This document shows, piece by piece, positions 42,100-49,416 of a stretch of DNA of 64,000 bases. The position numbers and the translations under genes were made by a program. Every line of letters starts with the position of its first letter. Position 1 is the stretch's first letter. This DNA comes from Anaerocolumna jejuensis DSM 15929. GTDB lineage: Bacteria > Bacillota > Clostridia > Lachnospirales > Lachnospiraceae. The stretch is taken from positions 248,001 through 312,000 of the forward strand of contig NZ_FRAC01000010.1 in assembly GCF_900142215.1 (NCBI RefSeq), given 5' to 3'. The notes beneath the pieces are model-generated. The model was given only the letters and a program-made list of their open reading frames with translations, was not told the origin of the DNA and made no database searches.

Positions 42100-42140
42100 T
42101 CACAGGCAAATAGATTGAAAAAGCGGTACATTCGTAAAAT

Positions 42141-42186
42141 TTCTAATTATGCAGTATCAAAAGCAGATTTGCGGTATGCAGGGATT
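42141..42186 (-). repeat. Dispersed ~50-bp intergenic motif, copy 2
   Basis: On the minus strand it reads AATCCCTGCATACCGCAAAT followed by CTGCTTTTGATACTGCATAATTAGAA. It aligns with 36637-36691 and 55556-55604 (both plus). A shorter related piece, GCTTGTGATATGCA, lies at 42233-42246. Confidence 0.55.
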
Positions 42187-42301
42187 ATTAAAAATTACGT
42201 TGCATTTTTCAAATTTCTATCAGAACAGTATAGCTTGTGATATGCACGTGGATTGGTTTGTTAAGATGCTTATATGTTAGGCATCAGAAAAAGGGGAAGC
42301 T

Positions 42302-42622
42302 ATGGAATTCTTAAATCAATATGTGGTGCTGATTATCGTGGGTATCTGTTATTGCCTGGGTTACATCATAAAGCATAGTATTACGGTAATCCCCAACAAA
42401 TATATCCCCCTAATTATGGGGGTGGTGGGAACCTTCTTAAATATATGGATGAACAACTGGAAGTTTTCACCGGAAATATTGCTTGGCGGTCTTGCAAGCG
42501 GGTTAGCCAGTACAGGAGCTTTTGAACTTTTCCGTAATGTAAAGAATAAAAGCGGCTGCGGCGATGCACAGGCGAAGGGAAAAGATGCCGGTACGGAGGA
42601 TTCGGGTAAGAAGGGTTCATAA
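42302..42622 (+). CDS. Lone phage-type holin
   Basis: 106 residues: one hydrophobic segment (VVLIIVGICYCLGYIIKH), the KYIPLIMGVVGTFLNIW segment, a glycine-rich LLGGLASGLASTGAFELFRN helix, and a charged Lys/Gly/Asp tail. It matches small phage holins of the Hol44-like type. No endolysin or other phage gene is nearby, so it may be a domesticated pore, for instance for release of wall enzymes. It is transcribed alone and followed by a 20-bp stem-loop. Confidence 0.7.
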   Translation: MEFLNQYVVLIIVGICYCLGYIIKHSITVIPNKYIPLIMGVVGTFLNIWMNNWKFSPEILLGGLASGLASTGAFELFRNVKNKSGCGDAQAKGKDAGTEDSGKKGS

Positions 42623-42640
42623 GAAAGAACCAGTGTTGTG

Positions 42641-42690
42641 TAAAAGCAGCCTTATTGCAAAAATATGCTATTGCAATAAGGCTGCTTTTA
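42641..42690. terminator. Stem-loop terminator after the holin gene
   Basis: TAAAAGCAGCCTTATTGCAA (42641-42660) pairs perfectly with 42671-42690, ending in CTTTTA. Confidence 0.75.
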
Positions 42691-42868
42691 CGTATGCGCT
42701 GAAACAGGTGCATTGGCATTAGGGATAAGGAATAAGCAGGTGCCAGGTGTTATGTAGGTTTTGGTCAAAAAAACCAATATTTTGATGGATAAGATAAGAA
42801 ATTTGAATATAATGGTGAATAGATTCCGTATATAATTTAAAATATATGGGAAATTTTATAAAAAGCCA

Positions 42869-42941
42869 TTGCTTTATTTCAAAAATATGGTAAAATCAAA
42901 TTATTGGAAACGTTACCGGAAATGATACCGGGAACGTTTCT
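42869..42941 (+). promoter_or_regulatory. Promoter and paired LacI-type operators of the sugar ABC operon
   Basis: TTGCTT (42869-42874), 16-bp spacer and TAAAAT (42891-42896). Immediately downstream are GGAAACGTTACC (42906-42917) and GGGAACGTTTCT (42930-42941), two LacI-type palindromes with centres 24 bp apart. Their position after the start site suits repression by road-block. The first could also be read as a CcpA site. The LacI gene lies at the end of the operon. Confidence 0.75.
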
Positions 42942-43002
42942 GAAAATAATAATATGTGGATATGTACTGGGTTTATAGTACACACAAAAAGGAGAGGTTA
43001 GT

Positions 43003-44436
43003 ATGAAGAAAGGTTACAAATTATTTGCACTCGTACTGGTACTGGTTATGATGGCAGGTACTTTAGCTGCATGCAGTGGGGATGATGCAAAGAATACGGT
43101 TAAAAATGCGGCTGAGGCAACACCGACGGCGACAACGAGCGGTGATGAGGGTAATAAAACTGCAGCTACCGATGAAAAAGCAGATGAAATTTATTACCTG
43201 AATTTTAAGCCTGAGATTGCGGATATTTATAATCAGATTGCGGCAGATTATGAGGCCGAAACAGGTGTTAAAGTCAAGGTTGTTACAGCTGCAAGCGGTA
43301 CATATGAACAGACATTAAAATCCGAAATTGCCAAATCTGATCCGCCTACAATTTTCCAGATTAATGGACCGGTAGGGTATGAATCCTGGAAAGATTACTG
43401 TCTGGATTTAAAAGATACGAAGCTTTACAGCTACCTGACCGATAAAAGCCTGGCGGTAACCTCAGGTGAAGGGGTTTATGGTATTCCCTATGTTGTAGAA
43501 GGCTATGGCATCATTTACAATAATGCCATTATGGAGAAATATTTTGCGTTACCTGACAAGGCTACAGATATTAAATCAATGGATCAGATTAACAATTTCG
43601 CCGCTCTGAAATCAGTAGCGGAGGACATGACTGCCCATAAGGATGCACTTGGTATCGAGGGTGTTTTTGCTTCCACCTCATTAGGTGCCGGAGAGCAATG
43701 GAGATGGCAGACGCATCTTGCCAATCTGCCCTTATATTATGAATTTAAAGATAATACTTCCTTTGACAACAGCATTCTTGCTGGTCTGGCAGCAAAGGAA
43801 ATTGAATTTAAATATGCAGCAAATTATAAAAACATTTTTGACCTTTATATTGATAACTCCTGTACCAAAAAAGGTCTTTTAGGAAGCAAGACAGTGAATG
43901 ATTCCATGGCTGAGTTTGCACTTGGCAAGGCTGCAATGGTTCAAAATGGTAACTGGGCCTGGTCGCAAATAAGTACGGTAGACGGAAATGTGGTAAAGGA
44001 GGGTGACATTAAATTCATGCCCATCTATACCGGAATGAGCGGAGAAGAAAAACAGGGCTTATGTATCGGTACAGAGAATTACTTTGCAGTCAATAATAAG
44101 GTTTCTGCCGCAAAGCAGAAGGCTTCCATCGATTTTATCGAATGGCTGTTTACCAGTGACAAAGGTAAGGATTATGTAACAAATAAATTAGGTTTTATTG
44201 CACCCTTCAATACCTTTACAGATGCTGAGAAACCGGCAGACCCTCTGGCGAAGGAAGTGTTAGCCTGGATGGAAAAAGGCACTGCCTCCGTTCCCTGGAC
44301 CTTTGCGGCTTTCCCCAGCGAGGATTTCAAAAACAGCTTTGGGGATGCACTTCTGGAGTATGTTCAGGGCAGCAAAACATGGGAAGATGTTGTAACAACA
44401 GTAAAAGAGTCCTGGAAATCTGAAAGGGCAAAATAG
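43003..44436 (+). CDS. Sugar ABC transporter substrate-binding lipoprotein
   Basis: 477 residues. Lipoprotein signal with lipobox LAAC near residue 24, then a Thr/Ala/Asp-rich spacer and a class I extracellular solute-binding fold (about 55-475; FKPEIADIYNQIAADYEAETGVKVKVVTAASGTYEQTLKSEIAKSDPPTI). KGDVKF-like and NYFAVNNKVS motifs are present. The CUT1 family takes up oligosaccharides. No glycoside hydrolase is nearby, so the sugar is unknown. AAAGGAGAGG precedes ATG 43003. A stem-loop follows before the permease genes. Confidence 0.9.
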   Translation: MKKGYKLFALVLVLVMMAGTLAACSGDDAKNTVKNAAEATPTATTSGDEGNKTAATDEKADEIYYLNFKPEIADIYNQIAADYEAETGVKVKVVTAASGTYEQTLKSEIAKSDPPTIFQINGPVGYESWKDYCLDLKDTKLYSYLTDKSLAVTSGEGVYGIPYVVEGYGIIYNNAIMEKYFALPDKATDIKSMDQINNFAALKSVAEDMTAHKDALGIEGVFASTSLGAGEQWRWQTHLANLPLYYEFKDNTSFDNSILAGLAAKEIEFKYAANYKNIFDLYIDNSCTKKGLLGSKTVNDSMAEFALGKAAMVQNGNWAWSQISTVDGNVVKEGDIKFMPIYTGMSGEEKQGLCIGTENYFAVNNKVSAAKQKASIDFIEWLFTSDKGKDYVTNKLGFIAPFNTFTDAEKPADPLAKEVLAWMEKGTASVPWTFAAFPSEDFKNSFGDALLEYVQGSKTWEDVVTTVKESWKSERAK

Positions 44437-44465
44437 CTTTCTGATCAAAGCATAGGTTAACAAGG

Positions 44466-44496
44466 TACAGCTGCATATGGCGGGTATGCAGCTGTA
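44466..44496 (+). other. Intercistronic stem-loop
   Basis: TACAGCTGCAT pairs with ATGCAGCTGTA across a 9-nt loop between the binding protein and permease genes. There is no U-tract. Such hairpins commonly stabilise the binding-protein message and lower permease expression. Confidence 0.7.
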
Positions 44497-44531
44497 TCAG
44501 GTATTTACCACTTTACGATAGGAGAGAAAGC

Positions 44532-45374
44532 ATGCAAAGACATCATAATAAATATTTTCCGATATTTCTTTTACCTACCTTGATTGCTTTTACAATTGCC
44601 TTTCTGATTCCGTTTATTTTAGGAATCATATTGTCCTTTACGGAATTTACTACAGTAATTGATGCCAGGTGGGTAGGGCTTAATAATTACAGAAAGGCAT
44701 TTACAAATCAGGAATTTCTAAATGCTCTTTGGTTTACTGTGAGATTTGTAGTGGTTTCGGTAATCACAATTAATTTATTCGCTTTTTCTTTGGCGCTGCT
44801 TCTCACAAGAAAGGTTACAGGAACCAATGTTTTTCGTACGGTATTTTTTATGCCAAATCTGATCGGAGGAATTGTCCTGGGATATATCTGGCAGACAATT
44901 ATTAACGGTGTGCTGTACCATTATGGTGTTACTTTGACCTACCGGCAGGAATATGGTTTCTGGGGACTGATTATACTGATGAACTGGCAGATGATAGGTT
45001 ACATGATGGTTATTTATATTGCCGGAATCCAGAATATTTCCAGGGATATTACGGAGGCTGCCAGAATTGACGGAGCTGGTTCCTTCCAGATCCTAAAAAA
45101 AATCACCATTCCGTTAGTGATGCCTTCCGTAACAATCTGTATTTTTTTAACCATGTCAAATTCCTTTAAATTGTTTGACCAGAACCTTGCATTAACCGCC
45201 GGAGCACCTTCGAAAAAGACGGCAATGTTAGCCCTGGATATTTTTAATACCTTTTACGGGTCCGTAGGCAGTGAGGGAGTTGGTCAGGCTAAGGCAGTGG
45301 TATTCTTTGTAATTGTGGCAGTCATTGCATTTATCCAGTTGAGAATTACCAGGAGAAAGGAGTTGGAAAGCTGA
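44532..45374 (+). CDS. Sugar ABC transporter permease, first subunit
   Basis: 280 residues, six membrane segments, MalF/UgpA type. The EAA loop is ITEAARIDGAGSFQILKKITIPLV. GGAGAG precedes ATG 44532. It shares the A of its stop with the next gene's start (TGATG), so expression is coupled. It pairs with the second permease; the ATPase must come from elsewhere (an MsmK-type shared subunit is usual in this group). Confidence 0.93.
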   Translation: MQRHHNKYFPIFLLPTLIAFTIAFLIPFILGIILSFTEFTTVIDARWVGLNNYRKAFTNQEFLNALWFTVRFVVVSVITINLFAFSLALLLTRKVTGTNVFRTVFFMPNLIGGIVLGYIWQTIINGVLYHYGVTLTYRQEYGFWGLIILMNWQMIGYMMVIYIAGIQNISRDITEAARIDGAGSFQILKKITIPLVMPSVTICIFLTMSNSFKLFDQNLALTAGAPSKKTAMLALDIFNTFYGSVGSEGVGQAKAVVFFVIVAVIAFIQLRITRRKELES

Positions 45375-46219
45375 TGAGTGAAAAAAACGGCATTCGCAGT
45401 AAAAGCGACCTGCTTCTATTCTTTATCCTGTTATTATTATCAGTTGTTTTTTTATCACCGATATTTATAGTGCTGATGAACTCATTCAAGGGGAAATTCT
45501 TTATTAGTGAGGCACCCTTTCAGCTTCTGACGAAAGAAACCTTTGTAGAATTGAAGAACTATGTAAGCGGAATTGAGAAAATAAATTTTTTTCATGCGGC
45601 AGGCTGGTCCTTCTTTATTACAATTGCGTCGGTTGCCGTAATTCTGTTATTTACGTCCATGACCAGCTGGTATATCACCAGGGTAAAGAATAAAGTTACG
45701 AATTCCCTCTATTATATCTTTACTTTTTCAATGATCGTGCCATTCCAGATGGTTATGTTTACGCTGACAAAGGTTGCCAATGTGCTGCACCTGGATAACC
45801 CTGTGGGCCTCATTGTCATTTATCTGGGATTTGGAGCGGGCCTCTCTGTTTTTATGTTTTGCGGATTTGTAAAATCCATTCCCATTGAACTGGAGGAAGC
45901 AGCTATGATTGACGGCTGCAGCCCCCTGCAGACTTTTTTCCAGGTGGTAATGCCGGTATTAAAGCCAATCGTTGTGACAGTCGGAATCCTCAATACCATG
46001 TGGATATGGAATGATTATCTACTGCCATATCTGCTTATCGGAACAGAATATAAGACCATTCCGGTTGCAATTCAATATTTGAAGGGCGGTTATGGGTCAA
46101 TTGATATGGGGGCCATGATGGCGATGCTGGTATTGGCGATTATCCCCATTGTTATATTCTATATGACCTGCCAGAAATTCATCATTGAAGGTGTGGTTAC
46201 AGGAGCAGTAAAAGGATAG
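45374..46219 (+). CDS. Sugar ABC transporter permease, second subunit
   Basis: 281 residues, six membrane segments, MalG/UgpE type. EAA loop: ELEEAAMIDGCSPLQTFFQVVMPVLKP. The C-terminus QKFIIEGVVTGAVKG is typical of this subunit. Overlaps the first permease by one base. The operon ends here; lacI has its own promoter. Confidence 0.93.
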   Translation: MSEKNGIRSKSDLLLFFILLLLSVVFLSPIFIVLMNSFKGKFFISEAPFQLLTKETFVELKNYVSGIEKINFFHAAGWSFFITIASVAVILLFTSMTSWYITRVKNKVTNSLYYIFTFSMIVPFQMVMFTLTKVANVLHLDNPVGLIVIYLGFGAGLSVFMFCGFVKSIPIELEEAAMIDGCSPLQTFFQVVMPVLKPIVVTVGILNTMWIWNDYLLPYLLIGTEYKTIPVAIQYLKGGYGSIDMGAMMAMLVLAIIPIVIFYMTCQKFIIEGVVTGAVKG

Positions 46220-46259
46220 AATTTTTCCATACAATTCCATTCCGTAAGGCTATAATACA

Positions 46260-46288
46260 TTGCTTTATTCTGTATTAATTGTTATAAT
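46260..46288 (+). promoter_or_regulatory. Promoter of the LacI-family gene
   Basis: TTGCTT (46260-46265), 17-bp spacer, TATAAT (46283-46288). Confidence 0.7.
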
Positions 46289-46330
46289 CCTAAAGTAGGT
46301 ACGTAAAATGTTTGCAAAGGAAGTAGAATA

Positions 46331-47377
46331 ATGGAGACTGCTACAATAAAGGATATAGCAAGGATTTGCGGAGTTGGTGTCAGTACCGTATCCAGGGCCA
46401 TTAATAATCATCCGGATATTAATGAGAAAACCAAAAATTTAATAATGCAGACAATTGCGGAGCATAATTATATTCCAAATAATAGTGCAAGAAATCTGAA
46501 ACGTTCAGAATCCAATACCATAGCCGTACTAATTAAAGGTATCAGCAATCCATTCTTTAACAATATGTTAAAAGTGCTGGAACATGAAATACATAGGAAT
46601 AAATATTCCTTTCTTTTGCATCGGGTGGAAGAACAGGAGGATGAAATTGAGGTTGCACTTTTACTGGAAAAGGAAAAACGGTTAAAAGGAATTGTCTTTT
46701 TAGGAGGATATTTTTCCCACTCCGAAGAAAAATTAAACCAGCTGAAAGTACCATTTATCCTAAGTACGGGCGGTGTTACGGAAAAAATAGATAAGGAATG
46801 CTATTCCAGCGTTACGGTGGATGATTATAAAGAAAGTTATAAAATGGCGGATTACCTGTGCAAGCTGGGACATAAGAGGATTGCAATCATTGCAGCCCCT
46901 CCGGAGGAGGAATGCATTGGTAAATTAAGATTACAGGGATATCTTAAGGCCCTGGAAGACAATCAGATACCCTGTGACCCAAATTTGGTCCGCTATAAAA
47001 GGGATAATACCTTAGATACCTTTTCCATGAAATATGGATACGAAGTCACCAAAGAGCTGCTTCAGGCCGAAAAGGAGTTTACCGCCGTGTTTGCCATATC
47101 CGACAGTATTGCCGTGGGAGCCTGTAAGGCTATCTCGGAAGCGGGAAAGAATATCCCGGAGGATTATTCGGTAGCCGGATACGATGGAATGGACATTGCG
47201 TTTTACTATATTCCATCCATTACTACAATCCGTCAGCCGGTGGAAGAGATGGCAGAAGAGACAATACGGATATTATTTGACATTATTGAATACGGAAGTA
47301 CAAATATAAGAAAAGACTTCCCGGCAGAGCTGGTAATTGGGCAGTCTACGAAGAGTTTGATTAAAGCGGAAATGTAA
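46331..47377 (+). CDS. LacI family transcriptional regulator
   Basis: 348 residues: an N-terminal LacI HTH and hinge (ATIKDIARICGVGVSTVSRAINNHPDINEKT, then YIPNNSARNLK) and a periplasmic-binding-like sensor domain (about 62-340, ending TTIRQPVEEMAEETIRILFDIIE). Most likely it represses the ABC importer just upstream through the paired GTTAC/ACGTT palindromes. The ligand is unknown. AGGAAG precedes ATG 46331. A stem-loop at 47460-47493 follows. Confidence 0.92.
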   Translation: METATIKDIARICGVGVSTVSRAINNHPDINEKTKNLIMQTIAEHNYIPNNSARNLKRSESNTIAVLIKGISNPFFNNMLKVLEHEIHRNKYSFLLHRVEEQEDEIEVALLLEKEKRLKGIVFLGGYFSHSEEKLNQLKVPFILSTGGVTEKIDKECYSSVTVDDYKESYKMADYLCKLGHKRIAIIAAPPEEECIGKLRLQGYLKALEDNQIPCDPNLVRYKRDNTLDTFSMKYGYEVTKELLQAEKEFTAVFAISDSIAVGACKAISEAGKNIPEDYSVAGYDGMDIAFYYIPSITTIRQPVEEMAEETIRILFDIIEYGSTNIRKDFPAELVIGQSTKSLIKAEM

Positions 47378-47459
47378 TGAGCATACAGGATAGCAGTGTT
47401 TGATTAAGCGCTGATATATTGTAGGTAATAGGATACCATGAAATAGAAAATAAATTGAG

Positions 47460-47493
47460 AAGGCTGGAAGCTGGTTTAGAAGCTGCCAGCCTT
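47460..47493 (+). terminator. Stem-loop after the LacI gene
   Basis: AAGGCTGG and CCAGCCTT enclose a loop with an internal AGCTGG/CTGCC-like pairing; weak U-tract. Confidence 0.5.
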
Positions 47494-47707
47494 AAGTGTG
47501 TAAACATTTTTAAGTAAATATCTTGTTCCGGGCAACTGCGCAACTGCTGAGGTTTTAATTTTTAACAAGAGAGTCTTTAATTTACTGCTCTTCTGCTGGA
47601 ATATTATGACATCTGATATATAATTTAATTAAAACATGGTATTTTATGGAATTAATTTTATACTATGTATTGGCATATGCAATAAAGTAGGAATTTAAAG
47701 GAGTAAA

Positions 47708-47835
47708 ATGATAGAGTGCCAGAACTGTAAAAATGAAGTTTCAGATAATGATTTATATTGTATCAAAAGTCCGTTATTATGATGAATTAGCTTGTGAGAC
47801 CGAAGCAAGATTAGATTATGAAGACGGATATTAAT
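47708..47835 (+). pseudogene. Zinc-ribbon gene remnant
   Basis: AAAGGAG precedes ATG 47708, which opens MIECQNCKNEVSDNDLYC and then stops after 24 codons. Another frame shortly after reads LACETEARLDYEDGY before a stop. This looks like a zinc-ribbon-start protein broken by frameshift. The flanks 47494-47707 hold no feature I can support. Confidence 0.45.
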
Positions 47836-47967
47836 AAGAATAAAAAACAGGTTTGATTAATAGTTTGAAAAATAATACCTATAGGAAAAAGTCCCTATTT
47901 CACTTTATATTTTACCAATTTTTGACGACATATAATTATATTTGTCCATAAATTGGATTCCATGAGG

Positions 47968-48052
47968 AGGAACAAACATAGGATTATTTTCAGGTAAAAC
48001 CCAAACACCAAATATTGATATAGTTATGTGGTTATGGGATGAAATTGGCGAT
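47968..48052 (+). pseudogene. Remnant of a small gene with lost start codon
   Basis: AGGAGG is followed at normal spacing by ATA instead of ATG, then GLFSGKTQTPNIDIVMWLWDEIGD and a stop. A start-codon mutation or simple decay is likely. A nested hairpin follows at 48092-48144 (CTGAATCA/TGATTCAG and AGAAAG/CTTTCT). Confidence 0.35.
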
Positions 48053-48164
48053 TGATGACAATCCTGCAAATATGCTATATGAGTATCAAATCTGAATCAA
48101 CATGAAGAACGAGAAAGGAGCCTCGACTTTCTTGATTCAGAGAAGTTAAGAGAGAGGTAAGAAC

Positions 48165-48911
48165 ATGGGAACGAAAATGAGGAAGTTATTTGATTATTTT
48201 TTGATTTTTGTCGCATTAATCATCACATTGCTGTTTTATTTTAATTTTGATTTAGAAGGAATTCTTTGGGACAGGCGTGAACAGACAGTCATAAGTACAG
48301 ATCAGTTAAAAGCAGATACCACTGTAGATTATATTGGACTGACAGCAGGAGATGATATCCCATTATTAAAGACGGGACAAGATTGGGAAAATGTCTTGAA
48401 CTATAGTACATATGTAACGGTGGTACCGGTAAGTATTAAAAAAACAAATGTTTACAGTTTGGCTACATGGGTTGGATATTTTAAAAAACGCAGTTCAGGT
48501 GCAGATGGTAGGAGATTGGCCGAAGCAGAAAAAAATATTTTTGATTATTCTGCAGATTATAATCCCTATTACATCATCGAATTACAGGACGGCACCCGTT
48601 TACTGGCTCAAATGACCCGAGGTATCGCAAAACAAATTGAAAATGGGAAAAAAGTAAAACTCCCACTTGGACAGAAGGTCGGAATTACAAAGACAGCAAA
48701 GACATTATTGAAACCAATATGTGAGAAATTGGATGTAACGTCAGAGGGTGTTCTTTACACTATCGACAATAATTGGTCATCAAAAAATGCAGATAATATT
48801 ATGTTTGGAAAGTATGCTATTGCGTTTGTAGGATGGATTTTACTTTCGATTATTTTACAGACAATAGCAGATAAAATAATACCAAAACACAAGGAAAAAT
48901 ATGACATTTGA
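48165..48911 (+). CDS. Hypothetical protein with two membrane segments
   Basis: 248 residues: one N-terminal membrane segment (YFLIFVALIITLLFYFNF), a ~165-residue extracytoplasmic domain (DQLKADTTVDYIGLTAGDDIPLLK, YFKKRSSGADGRRLAEAEKNIF, YYIIELQDGTRLLAQMTRG) and a C-terminal membrane segment (YAIAFVGWILLSIILQTIADKII) with a basic tail. AGAGAGG precedes ATG 48165. I do not recognise the family. It lies in a stretch with decayed genes, so it may belong to a former mobile or accessory segment. Confidence 0.65.
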   Translation: MGTKMRKLFDYFLIFVALIITLLFYFNFDLEGILWDRREQTVISTDQLKADTTVDYIGLTAGDDIPLLKTGQDWENVLNYSTYVTVVPVSIKKTNVYSLATWVGYFKKRSSGADGRRLAEAEKNIFDYSADYNPYYIIELQDGTRLLAQMTRGIAKQIENGKKVKLPLGQKVGITKTAKTLLKPICEKLDVTSEGVLYTIDNNWSSKNADNIMFGKYAIAFVGWILLSIILQTIADKIIPKHKEKYDI

Positions 48912-49000
48912 CCGATACAGTAATAGAACTTGCAACAGCTGATGTTATATTATAGGATAGAAATATTTTGAAAGAAGAAATTCAGAACAATATTAAATTA

Positions 49001-49030
49001 AGCACTCAATAATATGAGTGCTTTTATTAT
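49001..49030 (+). terminator. Terminator after the hypothetical gene
   Basis: AGCACTCA/TGAGTGCT followed by TTTATTATT. Confidence 0.75.
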
Positions 49031-49070
49031 TGGTTGATGTTTGGGTTATTAGTTCTACCAACTAAAAAAT

Positions 49071-49232
49071 CTATAGAAACATTGTAAACATAGCGATAGA
49101 TATAAGATTGTCATATGTCGGTTTTGAATCACCAGCTTCCAATCTTTGATATTGTCTTTCAGTAATACTATATTTAAAGGTCACTTGAGTGATTTTATTA
49201 ACAAATTCTTTCAATGTAAGACTTTCTACTGA
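49071..49232 (-). pseudogene. XRE-type HTH regulator fragment
   Basis: On the minus strand one frame reads LKEFVNKITQVTFKYSITERQYQRLEAGDSKPTYDNLISIA, the recognisable helix-turn-helix of an XRE regulator, then ends early (MFTMFL). No proper start lies between it and the tRNA-Trp terminator. Probably a remnant of a larger regulator next to the tRNA gene. Confidence 0.5.
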
Positions 49233-49246
49233 TAAAACCAACAAAA

Positions 49247-49272
49247 AAAACACTACCATAATCTGATAGTGT
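49247..49272 (-). terminator. Terminator of tRNA-Trp
   Basis: On the minus strand AACACTA, 10-nt loop, TAGTGTT and TTTTTT, directly after the tRNA. Confidence 0.8.
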
Positions 49273-49276
49273 TCAA

Positions 49277-49347
49277 CAGGGGATGAGAGAATCGAACTCC
49301 CGCTAAAGGTTTTGGAGACCCTTGTCATACCATTTGACCAATCCCCT
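49277..49347 (-). tRNA. tRNA-Trp (CCA anticodon)
   Basis: On the minus strand AGGGGAT pairs with ATCCCCT as acceptor stem. The D arm GTC/GAC, the anticodon arm AGGGT-CTCCAAA-ACCTT (anticodon CCA) and the T arm GGGAG-TTCGATT-CTCTC are all present. The discriminator is G, and the 3' CCA is not encoded. Confidence 0.95.
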
Positions 49348-49416
49348 AAATATTTGCCATGCTCTCTGCACTGCCCTTATATATTATAATAAATTGTGTC
49401 AATTGTCAAGAAAATT

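Noticed and set aside
49071..49328. Complete 85-residue minus-strand gene
   Set aside because: The first third is the tRNA-Trp gene and its terminator read as protein; only the HTH part is meaningful, as a remnant.
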